Assembly (NCBI GenBank): GCA_028751875.1
Contig: CM054143.1
Coordinates: forward strand, 62,159,167 to 62,223,166
DNA length: 64,000 bases
Direction: 5' to 3'
DNA from: Rapana venosa
Lineage: Eukaryota > Mollusca > Gastropoda > Neogastropoda > Muricidae
A program made the position numbers and the translations under genes. Shown one piece after another: positions 35,801-44,098 of the stretch. Each line of letters opens with the position of its first letter. Position 1 is the stretch's first letter. A model generated the notes under the pieces. That model was not told the DNA's origin, did not search any database, and was given only the letters and a program-made list of their open reading frames with translations.

Positions 35801-38721
35801 AGGACTTGGGGAACCAGCAGGATCAGAATGCCCTGCCCTGCCAGATAGGCCTGAACATCATCTCAGAGAAGGATGGGGAAGCGGTCACCAACGCGCATGT
35901 TTTGGCCACTGAGCCTGCTTCTGTTGGTCATGAACATCTGGATGCTGACGCCAGAAGAAGGGGAGCGACTTCAGTGGGTGGGTCACCCAAAATTGCAGAA
36001 GTATTTGGAAGAGTTGTCAGAATAGCTGAGGCCAGTGGTGAAATTGCTGACCCTTCTGAGTTAGTAAGAGATAAGCAACAGCAGCAGAGGTCTTCTGATG
36101 ATGTAGTGGTATCAGTTTTTGGTCTAAATACTACACAGAGGAGGTGTGATGTCCCTGTTGCACAGTTGGTCGTGCCTTCAGGTAAGGATGGCTTTGCTTC
36201 ACAAGGGTTTGTACCATCAGACATCACTTCCCAAGACTGGCTGCCCTGTGGATCTCATCTCTCAGAGGTTTGGCACAGGAATGCTGCTAAAGGTGGGGAC
36301 TCCATGCAGGCTTCACAGAGCTTCGTTCCTTCAGGTCTACTGACTGAAGACTTGATACCCAACGATTCAGCATTTGAGAGCACACACAGAGCGAAAGAGG
36401 ACGGCAGGGGAAATGAACATGTTAATGCATCGACTCCTGCCTGTGCTCATGAAGATATTTTTCAAGAAAGGAGAAGCTGTTCCCCTCATTGGCATACTGC
36501 TGGAGATAGAGGAAGCAAGGTTTGTGCAGTGTTGGAAAAGAGTCATACAACAGAAGCTTCATTATCACAAGCAGGTGGTGAAAATTCACAATTTGAGGAA
36601 GACCTGCCAGTCACACAGAATGAAGAGGTAATTTTATGTTTAGACTCTTTGGAGAATCCCTCAGAACACGGCATTCATCATTCCACTCAAAACACATCAG
36701 CAGACAGCGGTCAGTCCCCCTCTGTCCTGGAGATCTCTGCCATTCATCCCAGTGGCTACCCTCAAAACAAACACAGTGTTCCTGGTGTAAAACCTAGCTC
36801 TGCAGAGCACCGAAAGCAGACAGACTATTACAAAACACAGACAAGGACTGAGAAAAACAACAACATGGGAGCTATTCCAGTATCTCAAAGGAAGAATCAG
36901 GAGACATCTGGCTCTCCTGCAAAGATGTCAAAACAACATTCAGACACCCTTCACCCAGGTAAGGCCCACTCTTGCAAAGTGTTGGTAGACTGCTCCGGGT
37001 CCAGTGACTCGGAAGACTCTTTTGATCGGGAGCTGATGCAGCAGGTGACCAGACAGGGGTCAGCCCCAGTCTCTGCCAGTGTGCATCAAGGTTCCAGCAG
37101 TGAAGTCATCATGATTCCTGAATCAAGCCAAGAGGATGTCCTTGTCATCTCATCCTCAAATGGTAGCAGTGTGGTAGAGGTAGGTTCCCAGTCATCAGAA
37201 GCTGAAGTGCGCACAGTGGGAGAGTTGCTTCATCAGATGGAAAAACGTCCTGATGGTTTTAGGATCATAGGAGCCTGTCTGGATGGTGCAGACTCTGCAT
37301 CCACAAGAAGAACATTGCATGCAACAAACTGTCCTGTGTCTGTTACGAAAGAATCTGATCATGGAAACCCAGCAAAGCAGTCTTCTGTTTCAGGAAACAA
37401 GTTTTCCCAGGCTAAGAACACACATACAGACACTCAGAAAACAAACACAGTGAATAGGAAAACAGTAAATGAAAATGCTGAAGAGAAAGATTCAAGTGAT
37501 AAGTCAAAAGACAAGAGCAAAAGAAGTAAGGAGACTCAGAGACATGACAGGAATCCTGTTTCCATGACTGATAGAGACAAGCATAAAATGGCCAGGTCAA
37601 CAGTTGTTGAAAACTCGTCACTTTCTGATGAAGCATCTGCAAGTGAGTGTGAGGTACAGAGGGCAACGTCTCCTCACCGTAAAAGACTCAGTCCTTGGGG
37701 CAGCAGTCACCAACAACCTCCAAAACGTCCAAGACAAAAAGAATGTGAACAGGGCTGCTCAGACTCTTCTTTGGGCTGGTCTGCAGTTCCAGGGCGCAGT
37801 GGTGTTGATAGTTTACAACCCTTTGGACTTCATGGCAGGAAAAATGCTCATCCTAAAACTGTACCTCCCCGAGGTAATTACAGTGAACATGCTATGTACA
37901 GACAAACTGATACAGACATTTCTGGTAGACTTCATCCCTCCAGAACAAAAACAGCTGAGAAGGCCTGCACAGGTTCTATAAAGACTCCATCAGTTTCTGT
38001 CATTACCACACATGCTCAAGTCCATGTGCAGCCAGGTACAAGAGCCAATGTATCTGCTTTCCCTTCAGTTCTCGGTCGCCACAGACAAGTTTATGTGGAA
38101 GAAACAGACTCATCAACAGATGAAAGCGAAGATGCTTCTCCAACAACTGGCTCTTCCAGGAACACAGTGGTAGCAAACAGACATGCTTCAAGTCACGCTG
38201 TGCGAAACAGATCCAGCAACAACTCTTCATGTTTACAGTCCAGCAGTGTTCATGCCTCGCCACAGTGCAGCACAAGTTCGGATTCTTCACCCGATGTGGC
38301 AGGGAGAATCAGAACCAACTGGAGGCAGATTAAGGGCAGTGAAAGAAATGACTGTTTTGGCAGAGAGAATCAAACCACAGCTTCATCCAAACATTCACAT
38401 AATACAGCAAAAACTCTTCACTCACAGTCACCCCACAAGACATGCCCACCTGTGAAAACGGCAGCTTCAAGAAGTGAAAACCACCACGCCATCTTCACCA
38501 GGCTGCAGCAGCTGGACCCTTCAGAAACGGAAGAGGAGACTGCCTCAGAAACAGACAGCTCCAGGGAGGACCTTGCCGATCACATGAGGACAAACTTCAG
38601 GGCTTGGCTGGAATACACTGCACGGTTGGAAGACCCGAAACAGAAGAGGCTTCGTCAACTGAAACTGACTGAAGAGATGCTGAAAAAAGTAGAAGAGTGT
38701 TTGAGTATGCCAAGCACCTGA
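18515..38721 (+). CDS. ACD: TPP1/ACD-like shelterin protein with very long disordered tail, 9 exons
   Basis: The exons are 18515-18595, 19725-19834, 20703-20796, 22726-22826, 23391-23444, 24376-24506, 26741-26881, 34394-34656 and 35647-38721. Every junction is GT-AG and in phase, giving about 1,349 aa. Residues 1 to about 147 match the OB-fold of human TPP1 segment by segment: FIRPGIVKV near the start, DSAVYMKAIFTPQSLNT, LLLLNQFHVEFQPASAP, RFVLIVERFGLY, then a helix (MADPEVLAKAEEMEKDIL). In vertebrates TPP1 bridges POT1 and TIN2 at telomeres and recruits telomerase through the OB-fold. The final 1,024 residues are Ser/Thr/acidic-rich with no recognised fold except a charged, probably helical C-terminus. 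Vertebrate TPP1 is about 460-540 aa, so this protein is 2-3 times longer. Exon 7 has an identical second copy at 30530-30670. The family call rests on recognition by eye; another OB-fold telomere protein is the main alternative. Confidence 0.72.
18735..19105 (+). repeat. tRNA-related SINE, family B
   Basis: It begins with a B-box-like GGGTTCGAATCGTAGTGG, then GCGTCTGGTGAAT, TGTCAACTTCAAGTGCAGA, TTAAAGATCC, GGTGGGTTATGG and CAGCATACATCC. The same order occurs at 21368-21740 (+), 26330-26700 (-) and 30130-30490 (-). It lies in ACD-like intron 1. Confidence 0.78.
19725..19834 (+). CDS. ACD: ACD-like exon 2 (OB-fold strands)
   Basis: Acceptor CTTCAG, donor GTCAGT at 19835, 110 nt, enters phase 0 and leaves phase 2. 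It encodes HEDVSLENGSVVKEV and then ADSAVYMKAIFTPQSLNTFY. The second segment aligns with the human TPP1 segment around its DGTHSVRCLVT strand. Confidence 0.8.
20268..20548 (+). repeat. tRNA-derived SINE, family D, near full length
   Basis: The head has A box GTGGTCGAGTGGTTTAGGCG and B box GGTTCGATCCC as in a Leu/Ser-type tRNA, but the cloverleaf is not completed. The body has a conserved ACCCAGGTGTACAAGTGGGT segment followed by GGGATAAGCTCCGGCTCTA and ends TCTGGCTCGAAAGAACATAC. It lies in ACD-like intron 2. Confidence 0.85.
20703..20796 (+). CDS. ACD: ACD-like exon 3 (OB-fold)
   Basis: The acceptor ends at 20702 and donor GTATGT begins at 20797; 94 nt. It encodes SFEDSFNSPPDWNHALLLLN and then QFHVEFQPASAP. 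The acidic pair in SFEDSF sits about where the human telomerase-recruiting TEL-patch glutamates lie, which is suggestive only. Confidence 0.8.
21368..21740 (+). repeat. tRNA-derived SINE, family B, full-length copy
   Basis: The tRNA-like head GGATGCTATAGCCAAGTGG through GGGTTTGAATCTCAG is complete here. The body then follows the family B order to GAGCTCTAGCCAAGGA and an A-rich tail. It lies in ACD-like intron 3. Confidence 0.83.
21964..22535. repeat. Minisatellite, 42-bp unit, about 13 copies
   Basis: Each unit reads TACATGCACTTTATCATCCA then GACAAAAGTGTATAAAATA plus a short variable end. The 42-bp length is a multiple of three, so a 163-aa open frame of a 14-residue repeat results. It lies in ACD-like intron 3 and not in an exon. 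Confidence 0.95.
22726..22826 (+). CDS. ACD: ACD-like exon 4 (OB-fold last strand)
   Basis: Acceptor TTTTCAG, donor GTAAGT at 22827, 101 nt, phases 0 to 2. It encodes NNAEKKHRFVLIVERFGLY followed by NLHEGFYSKNQLTD. The strand RFVLIVERFGLY matches the family pattern FYLQVDRFSLL. Confidence 0.8.
22840..23300. repeat. TG-rich degenerate simple repeat
   Basis: Imperfect (TG)n with ATGCATGTATG-type interruptions fills most of ACD-like intron 4. No coding signal on either strand. Confidence 0.85.
23391..23444 (+). CDS. ACD: ACD-like exon 5 (helix after OB-fold)
   Basis: Acceptor CCAACAG, donor GTAAGT at 23445, 54 nt. It completes an Ile codon and encodes MADPEVLAKAEEMEKDIL, a strongly helical segment equivalent to the C-terminal helix of the TPP1 OB-fold. 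An alternative upstream AG at 23375 is in frame but gives an unlikely sequence. Confidence 0.72.
24376..24506 (+). CDS. ACD: ACD-like exon 6
   Basis: Acceptor CTTCAG, donor GTAAGC at 24507, 131 nt, leaves in phase 1. It encodes VRQSEDVQSQDCLDVPTSVL, LEQLGQSSIADESGVTSLC and a Glu run. The 26-bp satellite starts at about +5 of this donor, so the reading frame stays open for a further 1.17 kb into the intron. Confidence 0.75.
24511..25687. repeat. 26-bp satellite array, copy 1
   Basis: About 45 units of ACATGTCAGCTACACAGCAT plus CTGGAT, with internal variants such as ACATGTCATGG and truncated GGATGTCAGC. It fills the start of ACD-like intron 6. The unit length is not a multiple of three, so all frames cycle, yet stops are rare. 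Confidence 0.97.
25745..26700 (-). repeat. SINE cluster: families A, C and B, upstream of exon 7
   Basis: Three dispersed repeats lie end to end, all in minus orientation: family A at about 25760-25970, family C at about 25970-26190 and family B at about 26330-26700. The whole cluster is repeated at 29535-30490 in the second copy of the segment. Confidence 0.75.
26741..26881 (+). CDS. ACD: ACD-like exon 7, first copy
   Basis: A tandem acceptor (TCAGCAG) precedes it and donor GTAACT follows at 26882. The 141 nt are in phase 1-1 and encode GSGPVEEARKGVSVAQSLQS, ALEKMRCLNCEDFLVSPEEQ and AVLDAIP. It may be part of the POT1-binding region by position, but no motif proves this. The acceptor lies about 40 bp after a SINE B head. 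Confidence 0.75.
27037..27448. mobile_element. Left end of a TIR transposon inserted in copy 1
   Basis: It begins TGTGACCCGTTTTTAC, the inverted match of GTAAAAACGGGTCACA at 32767-32782, and the similarity continues inward (GAGTCTTAA). The second copy of the segment has the empty site at about 30822-30832, where the flanks join across a shared TA (or ATAT). At 27449 the element breaks off into the 26-bp satellite. The superfamily is not recognised. Confidence 0.68.
27449..27664. repeat. 26-bp satellite array, copy 2, first part
   Basis: About eight units of the same 26-bp satellite as 24511-25687, interrupted by a LINE insertion and resuming at 28720. Confidence 0.95.
27666..28719 (-). mobile_element. 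5'-truncated non-LTR retrotransposon with reverse transcriptase remnant
   Basis: On the minus strand the DNA encodes a reverse-transcriptase stretch (GVRQGCVLSPLLF, then the palm motif FADD), a downstream segment AIFVPTLTYQCQTWALTK and a C-terminal GRPRRRWSDSVADTL. These parts lie in order but in different frames, so it is a pseudogene. It is flanked by an 11-bp duplication, AGCTACATAGC, at 27655-27665 and 28720-28730, and its 3' end carries a GAAAGAAGAAG-type tail. It inserted into the satellite. Confidence 0.88.
28720..29488. repeat. 26-bp satellite array, copy 2, second part
   Basis: This continues the array interrupted by the LINE. The distal end has diverged units (GGATGTCGGC, CATCATGTCTGGATAC) and finishes at the same TGATATCTGGATGTGCTGGC boundary as copy 1. 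Confidence 0.95.
30530..30670 (+). CDS. ACD: ACD-like exon 7, second identical copy
   Basis: All 141 nt are identical to 26741-26881 and the splice sites are intact, while the flanking introns differ by scattered substitutions and indels. Being phase 1-1 and a multiple of three, it could be included in tandem, used alternatively, or represent the other haplotype misassembled into the sequence (see findings). Confidence 0.7.
31066..31545. repeat. Minisatellite (30-36 bp unit), copy 2, corrupted at distal end
   Basis: Units GAATGTGATTGTCACTGCAT plus GTGATGAGATCAGAGT are regular to about 31320, then show a burst of single-base gaps and irregular units to 31545. Confidence 0.88.
31595..31622. 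repeat. Perfect 28-bp palindrome
   Basis: A GC-rich perfect inverted repeat centred on CTGCAG between 31608 and 31609 with no spacer, flanked by (CA)n on one side and GT/G-rich DNA on the other. It can extrude as a cruciform. Confidence 0.9.
31690..32782. mobile_element. Right part of the TIR transposon interrupting copy 1
   Basis: It ends GTAAAAACGGGTCACA at 32782, inverted to the left end at 27037. The interior holds (CA)n at 31703-31755 and otherwise unique non-coding sequence; the exact inner boundary is unclear. No transposase is visible, so the element is non-autonomous or incomplete here. Confidence 0.6.
32820..32872. repeat. (AT)n microsatellite
   Basis: About 26 AT repeats; the equivalent run in the other copy (about 30862-30893) is shorter and interrupted. 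Confidence 0.95.
33043..33915. repeat. Minisatellite (30-36 bp unit), copy 1
   Basis: About 26 units of GAATGTGATTGTCACTGCAT followed by GTGATGAGATCAGAGT or the shorter GTGATAACAGAGT. Multiples of three dominate, giving a 218-aa repeat open frame and its antisense. It is intronic (ACD-like intron 7). Confidence 0.95.
33916..34393. other. ACD: End of ACD-like intron 7
   Basis: AT-rich sequence with no recognised repeat or exon; it ends in the TATTATTTTCAG acceptor of exon 8. Confidence 0.7.
34394..34656 (+). CDS. ACD: ACD-like exon 8
   Basis: Acceptor TTTTCAG. Donor GTGAGC at 34657 is chosen because it gives phase 0, matching the next exon. The 263 nt encode EWKDDYIPPASDSSEEQQSK and then a polar linker ending NPEGVQPD. 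Downstream of the chosen donor the DNA to 34865 still looks coding in other frames and ends at a good GTAAGG donor, so the exon's 3' end is uncertain. Confidence 0.65.
34657..35646. other. ACD: ACD-like intron 8, with possible extra coding sequence at its start
   Basis: 34657-34865 has coding-like composition and open segments in successive frames, ending GGG then GTAAGG. The remainder is non-coding with a poly-T/G stretch near 34990 and three tandem units of about 58 bp (about 35462-35630) just before the acceptor. Confidence 0.55.
35647..38721 (+). CDS. ACD: ACD-like exon 9: 1,024-codon disordered tail
   Basis: Acceptor TTTTCAG at 35646; TGA at 38719-38721. The uninterrupted 3-kb frame has ordinary coding composition and no tandem repeats. 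It is rich in Ser, Thr, Asp, Glu, Gln and His with few hydrophobic clusters. Landmarks: SUMO-interaction-like SEVIMIPESS and EDVLVISSS at about 37100-37150, an acidic Ser block DCSGSSDSEDSFD near 37000, Lys/Arg-rich stretches near 37500-37740, ETDSSTDESEDASP near 38105, and a charged C-terminus (NFRAWLEYTARLEDPKQKRL) likely to be helical. No catalytic domain is recognised. Linkage to exon 8 rests on phase and order and not on transcript data. Confidence 0.75.
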   Translation, partial: DFSASHPDVTFTLSSVSNVENISCSVEDGPTSLCVLAASLPAVLSGSTPAEEDLGNQQDQNALPCQIGLNIISEKDGEAVTNAHVLATEPASVGHEHLDADARRRGATSVGGSPKIAEVFGRVVRIAEASGEIADPSELVRDKQQQQRSSDDVVVSVFGLNTTQRRCDVPVAQLVVPSGKDGFASQGFVPSDITSQDWLPCGSHLSEVWHRNAAKGGDSMQASQSFVPSGLLTEDLIPNDSAFESTHRAKEDGRGNEHVNASTPACAHEDIFQERRSCSPHWHTAGDRGSKVCAVLEKSHTTEASLSQAGGENSQFEEDLPVTQNEEVILCLDSLENPSEHGIHHSTQNTSADSGQSPSVLEISAIHPSGYPQNKHSVPGVKPSSAEHRKQTDYYKTQTRTEKNNNMGAIPVSQRKNQETSGSPAKMSKQHSDTLHPGKAHSCKVLVDCSGSSDSEDSFDRELMQQVTRQGSAPVSASVHQGSSSEVIMIPESSQEDVLVISSSNGSSVVEVGSQSSEAEVRTVGELLHQMEKRPDGFRIIGACLDGADSASTRRTLHATNCPVSVTKESDHGNPAKQSSVSGNKFSQAKNTHTDTQKTNTVNRKTVNENAEEKDSSDKSKDKSKRSKETQRHDRNPVSMTDRDKHKMARSTVVENSSLSDEASASECEVQRATSPHRKRLSPWGSSHQQPPKRPRQKECEQGCSDSSLGWSAVPGRSGVDSLQPFGLHGRKNAHPKTVPPRGNYSEHAMYRQTDTDISGRLHPSRTKTAEKACTGSIKTPSVSVITTHAQVHVQPGTRANVSAFPSVLGRHRQVYVEETDSSTDESEDASPTTGSSRNTVVANRHASSHAVRNRSSNNSSCLQSSSVHASPQCSTSSDSSPDVAGRIRTNWRQIKGSERNDCFGRENQTTASSKHSHNTAKTLHSQSPHKTCPPVKTAASRSENHHAIFTRLQQLDPSETEEETASETDSSREDLADHMRTNFRAWLEYTARLEDPKQKRLRQLKLTEEMLKKVEECLSMPST

Positions 38722-39002
38722 AGTTTAAAGACTGAACTTTTTCTGTTAGCTGTGGTGTTCCATTACATGTGCTGAAATTATTTTGTGTAAGGGATCTTGA
38801 AGCTAGCACCCATGCCATTACCGAATTCTGACTGAATGAAAGAAATTTGGCCAATACAGCTGTTCAGAGTGGACTGTTTAGAAGGGAAGTAACCCTGCCT
38901 CCACCCTCTTGTCCCTTCCCTTTCACCAATGCAGGGGTCGCATAGGGCTAGTAGGCCAGACAGGTGGGTGCTTTGTGCACCCAGCTCTTTTCTGCAAATA
39001 AA
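38722..39002 (+). terminator. ACD: Probable 3' UTR and poly(A) signal of the ACD-like gene
   Basis: A canonical AATAAA is at 38997-39002, 276 bp after the stop, followed by a T-rich stretch. It is the first such hexamer after the stop and a natural 3' end, not verified. Confidence 0.55.
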
Positions 39003-39879
39003 CTGTGCTTATCTTCTTGGCAGGTCTGAGGGCTCTGTCTATCTAATGTTATCACCGAGTATACAGCAGCCTTAGGCTACAGTCTGTCTCTGCATTTCCT
39101 AACCAACAAATTGCCATGGTTTTCAGGGTTGTCCTATATGTAGAAAGAAAAAAATCACAAATAAAATAAGAAAAAAATAAACATCAGAAGTTGCTGAAAA
39201 TCAATAAACACATGAATTTGGACACAATATTTGACACTCTGATACTGAGCCATACTGGATTCCATGCTTGGTGTGGCTGTGAAAGACTCCAGGCTCACAG
39301 AGTCAGCATGAACGTCAAAGCCTGCACAACAGTGGTGGTGAGAGCATTCAGGTAGATCCTCAGCTCATGTTTCAGCATTTTGTTACAGCTGCTTCTGAAC
39401 AGGCTCAAAACTTTGACTTTCCAACTGTAATTTTGCCAGTATGAACTTTCCTCTCTTCCTCCTTCCTTATTTGATTGGACAGGATTTCTATGACAGCCAC
39501 ACAAGTCTGCTCCAGCTGATGGTATTTGGGCAACAGTCAAAGTAGATCCCCCTGAAGAAGAAGTCCAGGATGAGGAAGAAGACAAGACTATCGTGAATGG
39601 TGGCTCTTTCCTGAACAAGACACCATGGAGAAAGCATGGAACCTTCTCTGCCATAGTCAGGAACTGTCACGTTTGTCTGCGACATGTATGGTAGAGCCCC
39701 ACTGTTGTGTTTGAGGGGTATGAATGTGGCCCCTGAACAAAAGATGCAGCCCATCTAAGGCATTCTGCTGGCATCATTGAACCGACATTGAAATTTACAG
39801 GGGACATGCTTGTAACTTTTGAACAGAATTTCATAAAATTTAATCTCTCTCAAGCACTGATCTCCAGAGGTGTCCATGT

Positions 39880-41174
39880 CCTGCACACAAAGGGTGACCC
39901 TGACACTCCTCATCATACATTGGAATGTGAATCTGCTTAATAACAGACAACAGTTACAGGGGAAGGTACAGATCTTCTGGTGCTCCGACTTCACAAATCA
40001 AAGCAGAGCTCAAAACCCTTCATTTTCACCCTGTCATGCAAATACATTTCTAAAAAATGTGAATAGGACATCATATGGCTGGCGGGGCAGACAACCTTGC
40101 ACAAGAACTAGGCCAGCTACTACCATTTCTCCATGCAGTGAATGGCTGTGATAGAACCTCCCAGCTTTTTGGAATTGGGAAAGGTGCACCCCTGAGAAGA
40201 AAAAAAACCCTGTTTGATCCCATGTTCAAGACACAGGCACATATCTTTAGTACTTAGAATAGTCACAAAACTCCATCATCTCAGCTGGAGGGAAGGCCAT
40301 AGTGTGTCTCTACAATGGCTGGATGGAGGGTGCCATTGATGCACTAGGCTGCCAACTCTTCAACCAGAAGGCGTCAGCATGTGCAACCTCTGCGCACATC
40401 CACAGCCTCCCTCCTTCCAGTGCTGCAGGCTTCAAGTTCGGGTGTGTTTTCTAACTTGTGTATATATAAAGTGTGTGTATGAACATTTGTGTGAATGGGT
40501 GGGCTGGAGGTGGGTGATGTGATTTGATCCTTTATAAATGACTTCAGGACAAAAGCTTGTGATGGGGCTGTCAGCTGTGGTGTATAATTATGTAATGATA
40601 ACCATGCCAATCTTGAATACAAAGGAAGTATAAGTCATTAAGTTGACTGCATTGCCTGCACAGATTACAGACAGTTTCAGTTCACCGTGAGGACAGTGCC
40701 AGACTTGTGTACAAAGATAATTAAAGTCATTTAGTTAAGTATGAGGACAATCCCAGACTTGTGAACAAAGATAACTAAAGTCATTTAGTCAGCTGCATCA
40801 ACTGCTCAGTGGTTACAGAAACTTTTATTTTCAGGTGTTGATAAGCCCATCATTGAATTTGGAGCCAGAGCTGTGGGGATGGATAGCAACTTGAGTCTGG
40901 ACAGCTGGAACCACAGCAGACTGATCTCCCTCCTGCTCCAGAGGATCTACTAAAGGTTATGCAATGCAACTTTACTAAACACTGCAGTTCAAAGCAATGT
41001 ACATGCAGAGAAAGACATAGGCTGCAATGTTCTGTGGCATGTGGACAATGCAAAGGCTTGAGCTGTCTCGATTCACCATCTCTTCAGGAAGTGGATGAAC
41101 TTGATTTGAAAGTTATGCCTGATTTTGATGGATTCTGGCATTTCATTTCAAACCAGCAAGAATGTGCTAGATAA
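39880..41174 (+). pseudogene. Decayed mobile-element-type ORF with Cys-rich CXC-like tail
   Basis: Three separated segments in order and orientation resemble a family of repeated uncharacterised ORFs common in mollusc and cnidarian genomes: LLPFLHAVNGCDRTSQLFGI (about 40110-40170), SLPPSSAAGFKF (about 40408-40440) and CNFTKHCSSKQCTCRERHRL continuing to CSVACGQCKGLSC (40962-41080). The last has the spaced cysteines of a CXC-like zinc-binding tail. Frames are broken between segments, so it is not expressed as one protein. The family memory is general, with no named family assigned. Confidence 0.55.
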
Positions 41175-42859
41175 ACTGAACTTTCCATAGCTGTTGGATG
41201 TGTACTGATTCTTCGTTGGAGACTGTTGTGATTATGCTGATGATAGGGACTTCCCAAATTGACTTGTTTGAACTGAATCTGGGGCTGTTTGCCACTACTG
41301 GGCTGTTTTGTCTTAAGTACAGGTTGTGAAGTTCTGATCTTCAAGGAGAGATTATTTACTTCTTTACTTTGCAATGAGGACAGTACAGTGGTGGGAAACT
41401 TTGGTTTACTCCTGGGAAAATGCATTACAGCTAATGTGATATTGCATGTTGATAGGCTGCAAACTCTATTCTGTTGTATCAGACAATTTATGTTCTTTGT
41501 GACTTTTCCTACATAAATTCAGAAAATCTTGCCAGAAAGAGGAAACATGAAGATATACTATAATTGCACTTTTTAAAAAACAGTTTTCCTGTCTGCTTGT
41601 ATATATATTTTATTGTGACTAGTGTGAGGGAGAATTTCTACACACTTTTGCCATGAAAAAACCACAATAATTGCCATGGGTTAACTTTTATTGAAGTGTG
41701 GTAAATGTTAGTTGCTCAGGCTATCTCAGTTTATCATTGTCGCATTTGAAAGACTAGCATCCAGACTACCTCTCAAGATCCTGTGGATGAAGGATAAGAA
41801 CCCGGCTTCAGGTGGAATAAGGATTTTGATTTTAATCTTTCATCTTGGACACCAGTCAAATCTGTGTGTTGATTAAAGATGAAATTGCAAATCAGATCTT
41901 CATGAGTTTCATAGTCCAAGTACAATTTTTGCATTTATTGAAAGCTAAGAATGATATAACCTCCTGCATGTGAGGAAAATTCAGCATCTTAGACGAACAT
42001 GATTAAAAAGTAATGCTTTCTCATTATAAATAATAAATTTCTTCTATGGCTATTGGTGCTTTACATAAAAATGTATGATACAGTTTTGTAAGAATTTCTG
42101 GTAAATACTGTTTGCATCAATGTACAGAATTTGTGCAAGTGTAACACTGTTTCAGTACTATCTTTTAACTAGTCAGAATGAGAGGTGTGGGTTTGCTTAG
42201 TGAAAAACATGAAAAAAATGATGTGCTGAGTGAAAGATGTGAGAACATCGCATTGAATTAATTGTGAATGTAAGATTTTGCAATTATCAGAATCATAAGT
42301 CATTGTTTTATTTATTGCATTAATATGTCTGTTCTTACGTTTGAGGATGATGTTTTAGGTTAAATCAGACTTCATCATTGTGTCTGTCAGAAAGCCAGCA
42401 AGAGATAATCAGCTGTGTTATTGCATTTTTTAAAATTGGAATGGATGACTGTTTCGCCTACAGATTATTTTTAAGAAATGTAATTAGCGGTTTGTTTGTC
42501 AACTAGGGAATATTTTGACATGTCATGGTTCTACATTGTTTGTGTTTTTTCCAATTTCTTCTCTCCCCCCCCCCCCCCCCCCCTCCTCTCTCTCTCTGTG
42601 TCTCTGCCTCCACCCCCCCTCCTCTTTCTCTTTTCCTATTTGTATATAATTTTAATGCAAAAAACTGTTGGGATCAGTTAGATGAGAGCTCTCTGTCTCT
42701 GTCTCTCCCCCCCACCCCCTTTTCTCTTTTCCTATTTGTATATAATTTTAATGCCAAAAACTGTTAGGATCAGTTAGATGAGAGCCTCCTTATAATAAAG
42801 AAGAGACACAATGAACTCCCCTATCAAAACACTTAATGAAAGCAAAAAAAAGTGTGCCG

Positions 42860-42975
42860 AAGTCTGATGCGCTGGGCCTGACTTGTCAGGCGCTTAACGG
42901 CAGTGTGATGCATTTTCACTCATATAACAGACAACAATAGTTGCTGTCTGAGCGTTTGACGAAGAAGAAGAAGCA
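42860..42975 (+). repeat. Dispersed repeat family C, 3' fragment
   Basis: GGGCCTGACTTGTCAGGCG to AACAGACAACAATAGTTG, ending GACGAAGAAGAAGAAG. This gives the terminal tail of the family most clearly. Confidence 0.75.
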
Positions 42976-44067
42976 AAAATAATCAGATTAGAACAGCCAC
43001 AATGAGATATTTCTTTGAAAAACAACAACAAAGAAACGCACACAAAAAATCCATAAAAATCAGCATTTTAATACAAATGCAGTGTGTGAAAAACAATGAA
43101 AGCAAAACCACCTTCAAAGTAAACATTACCTCGTTTAAGGCACAGGTATGTCCAAAAATAGTAAAACCTAAGAATACATAATGCACAGCACTTACAAAGG
43201 GAAGTAAGTGACTCAGGTCTCATTTCTTATTATCAGTCCAAACAAAATTGTATCTTTAAAAATTAGTTATTTGGCTTTTCTTCAGCATACACAACTTCCT
43301 TTCCTGTATCCCCTGATTATGACATGTCCATTGTTTTGTTAGGAGTTTCTGAATGATGATTATTTGAAGGTAAAGTCTCTTTTACATTGCCAGCAGATGA
43401 CATAAATTTACTGCTGAGTGTAACAGAAAGGAACATAATCCATCATTGAAACACTCCACATGATGAAATACAATCAAAGCAGTGTGCTGTGAGACTTTTT
43501 CCGAAAATATAGTAAAAAATGTGAATCTCAGAGTATAGTACTGATTTGTGTGCAGGCATAAATGTTTAGCCACTACCAAATGGCTCGGATATTCATTGCT
43601 GTTTTTAAGAAAATAGCAGAAACCTATGAATATGTGCTAACAGTGTTAACAAGGGGAAGGAATTAAGAAACCTAGTCACTGTCTGACAAGAAGTACTGCA
43701 TAGTATCTATCAAAAGTAATGCAGAAATCGTTTACCAGTTAGGATTATAGTACATATTTGCATGTTGTGGAATGTGAAATATTATAGGCAAAATGTGGTA
43801 TGGTGTGTATATAAAGCTTAGTGCGGATCAATTTGATGTAATTAACACAAGGTTGGTAAAGATTAAGTGCATGCCATGTTGGAAAGTTTTTTATAACACA
43901 AGTTCCTGTGCATGTTTCAGGCACACAATATCTCTCTCAGCACTTTCTGTCAGTCATACACACACACACGCACACACACACAAACACACACGCATGCACA
44001 CACACACACATGTTTATGTGCATGTTTTAGGCACACAGTATCTCTCTCAGCACTTTCTGTCAGTCTC

Positions 44068-44098
<31 letters not shown>

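Noticed and set aside
39295..39754. Minus-strand frames of 88-119 aa
   Set aside because: No recognisable features; adjacent plus-strand element remnants and composition suggest non-coding sequence.
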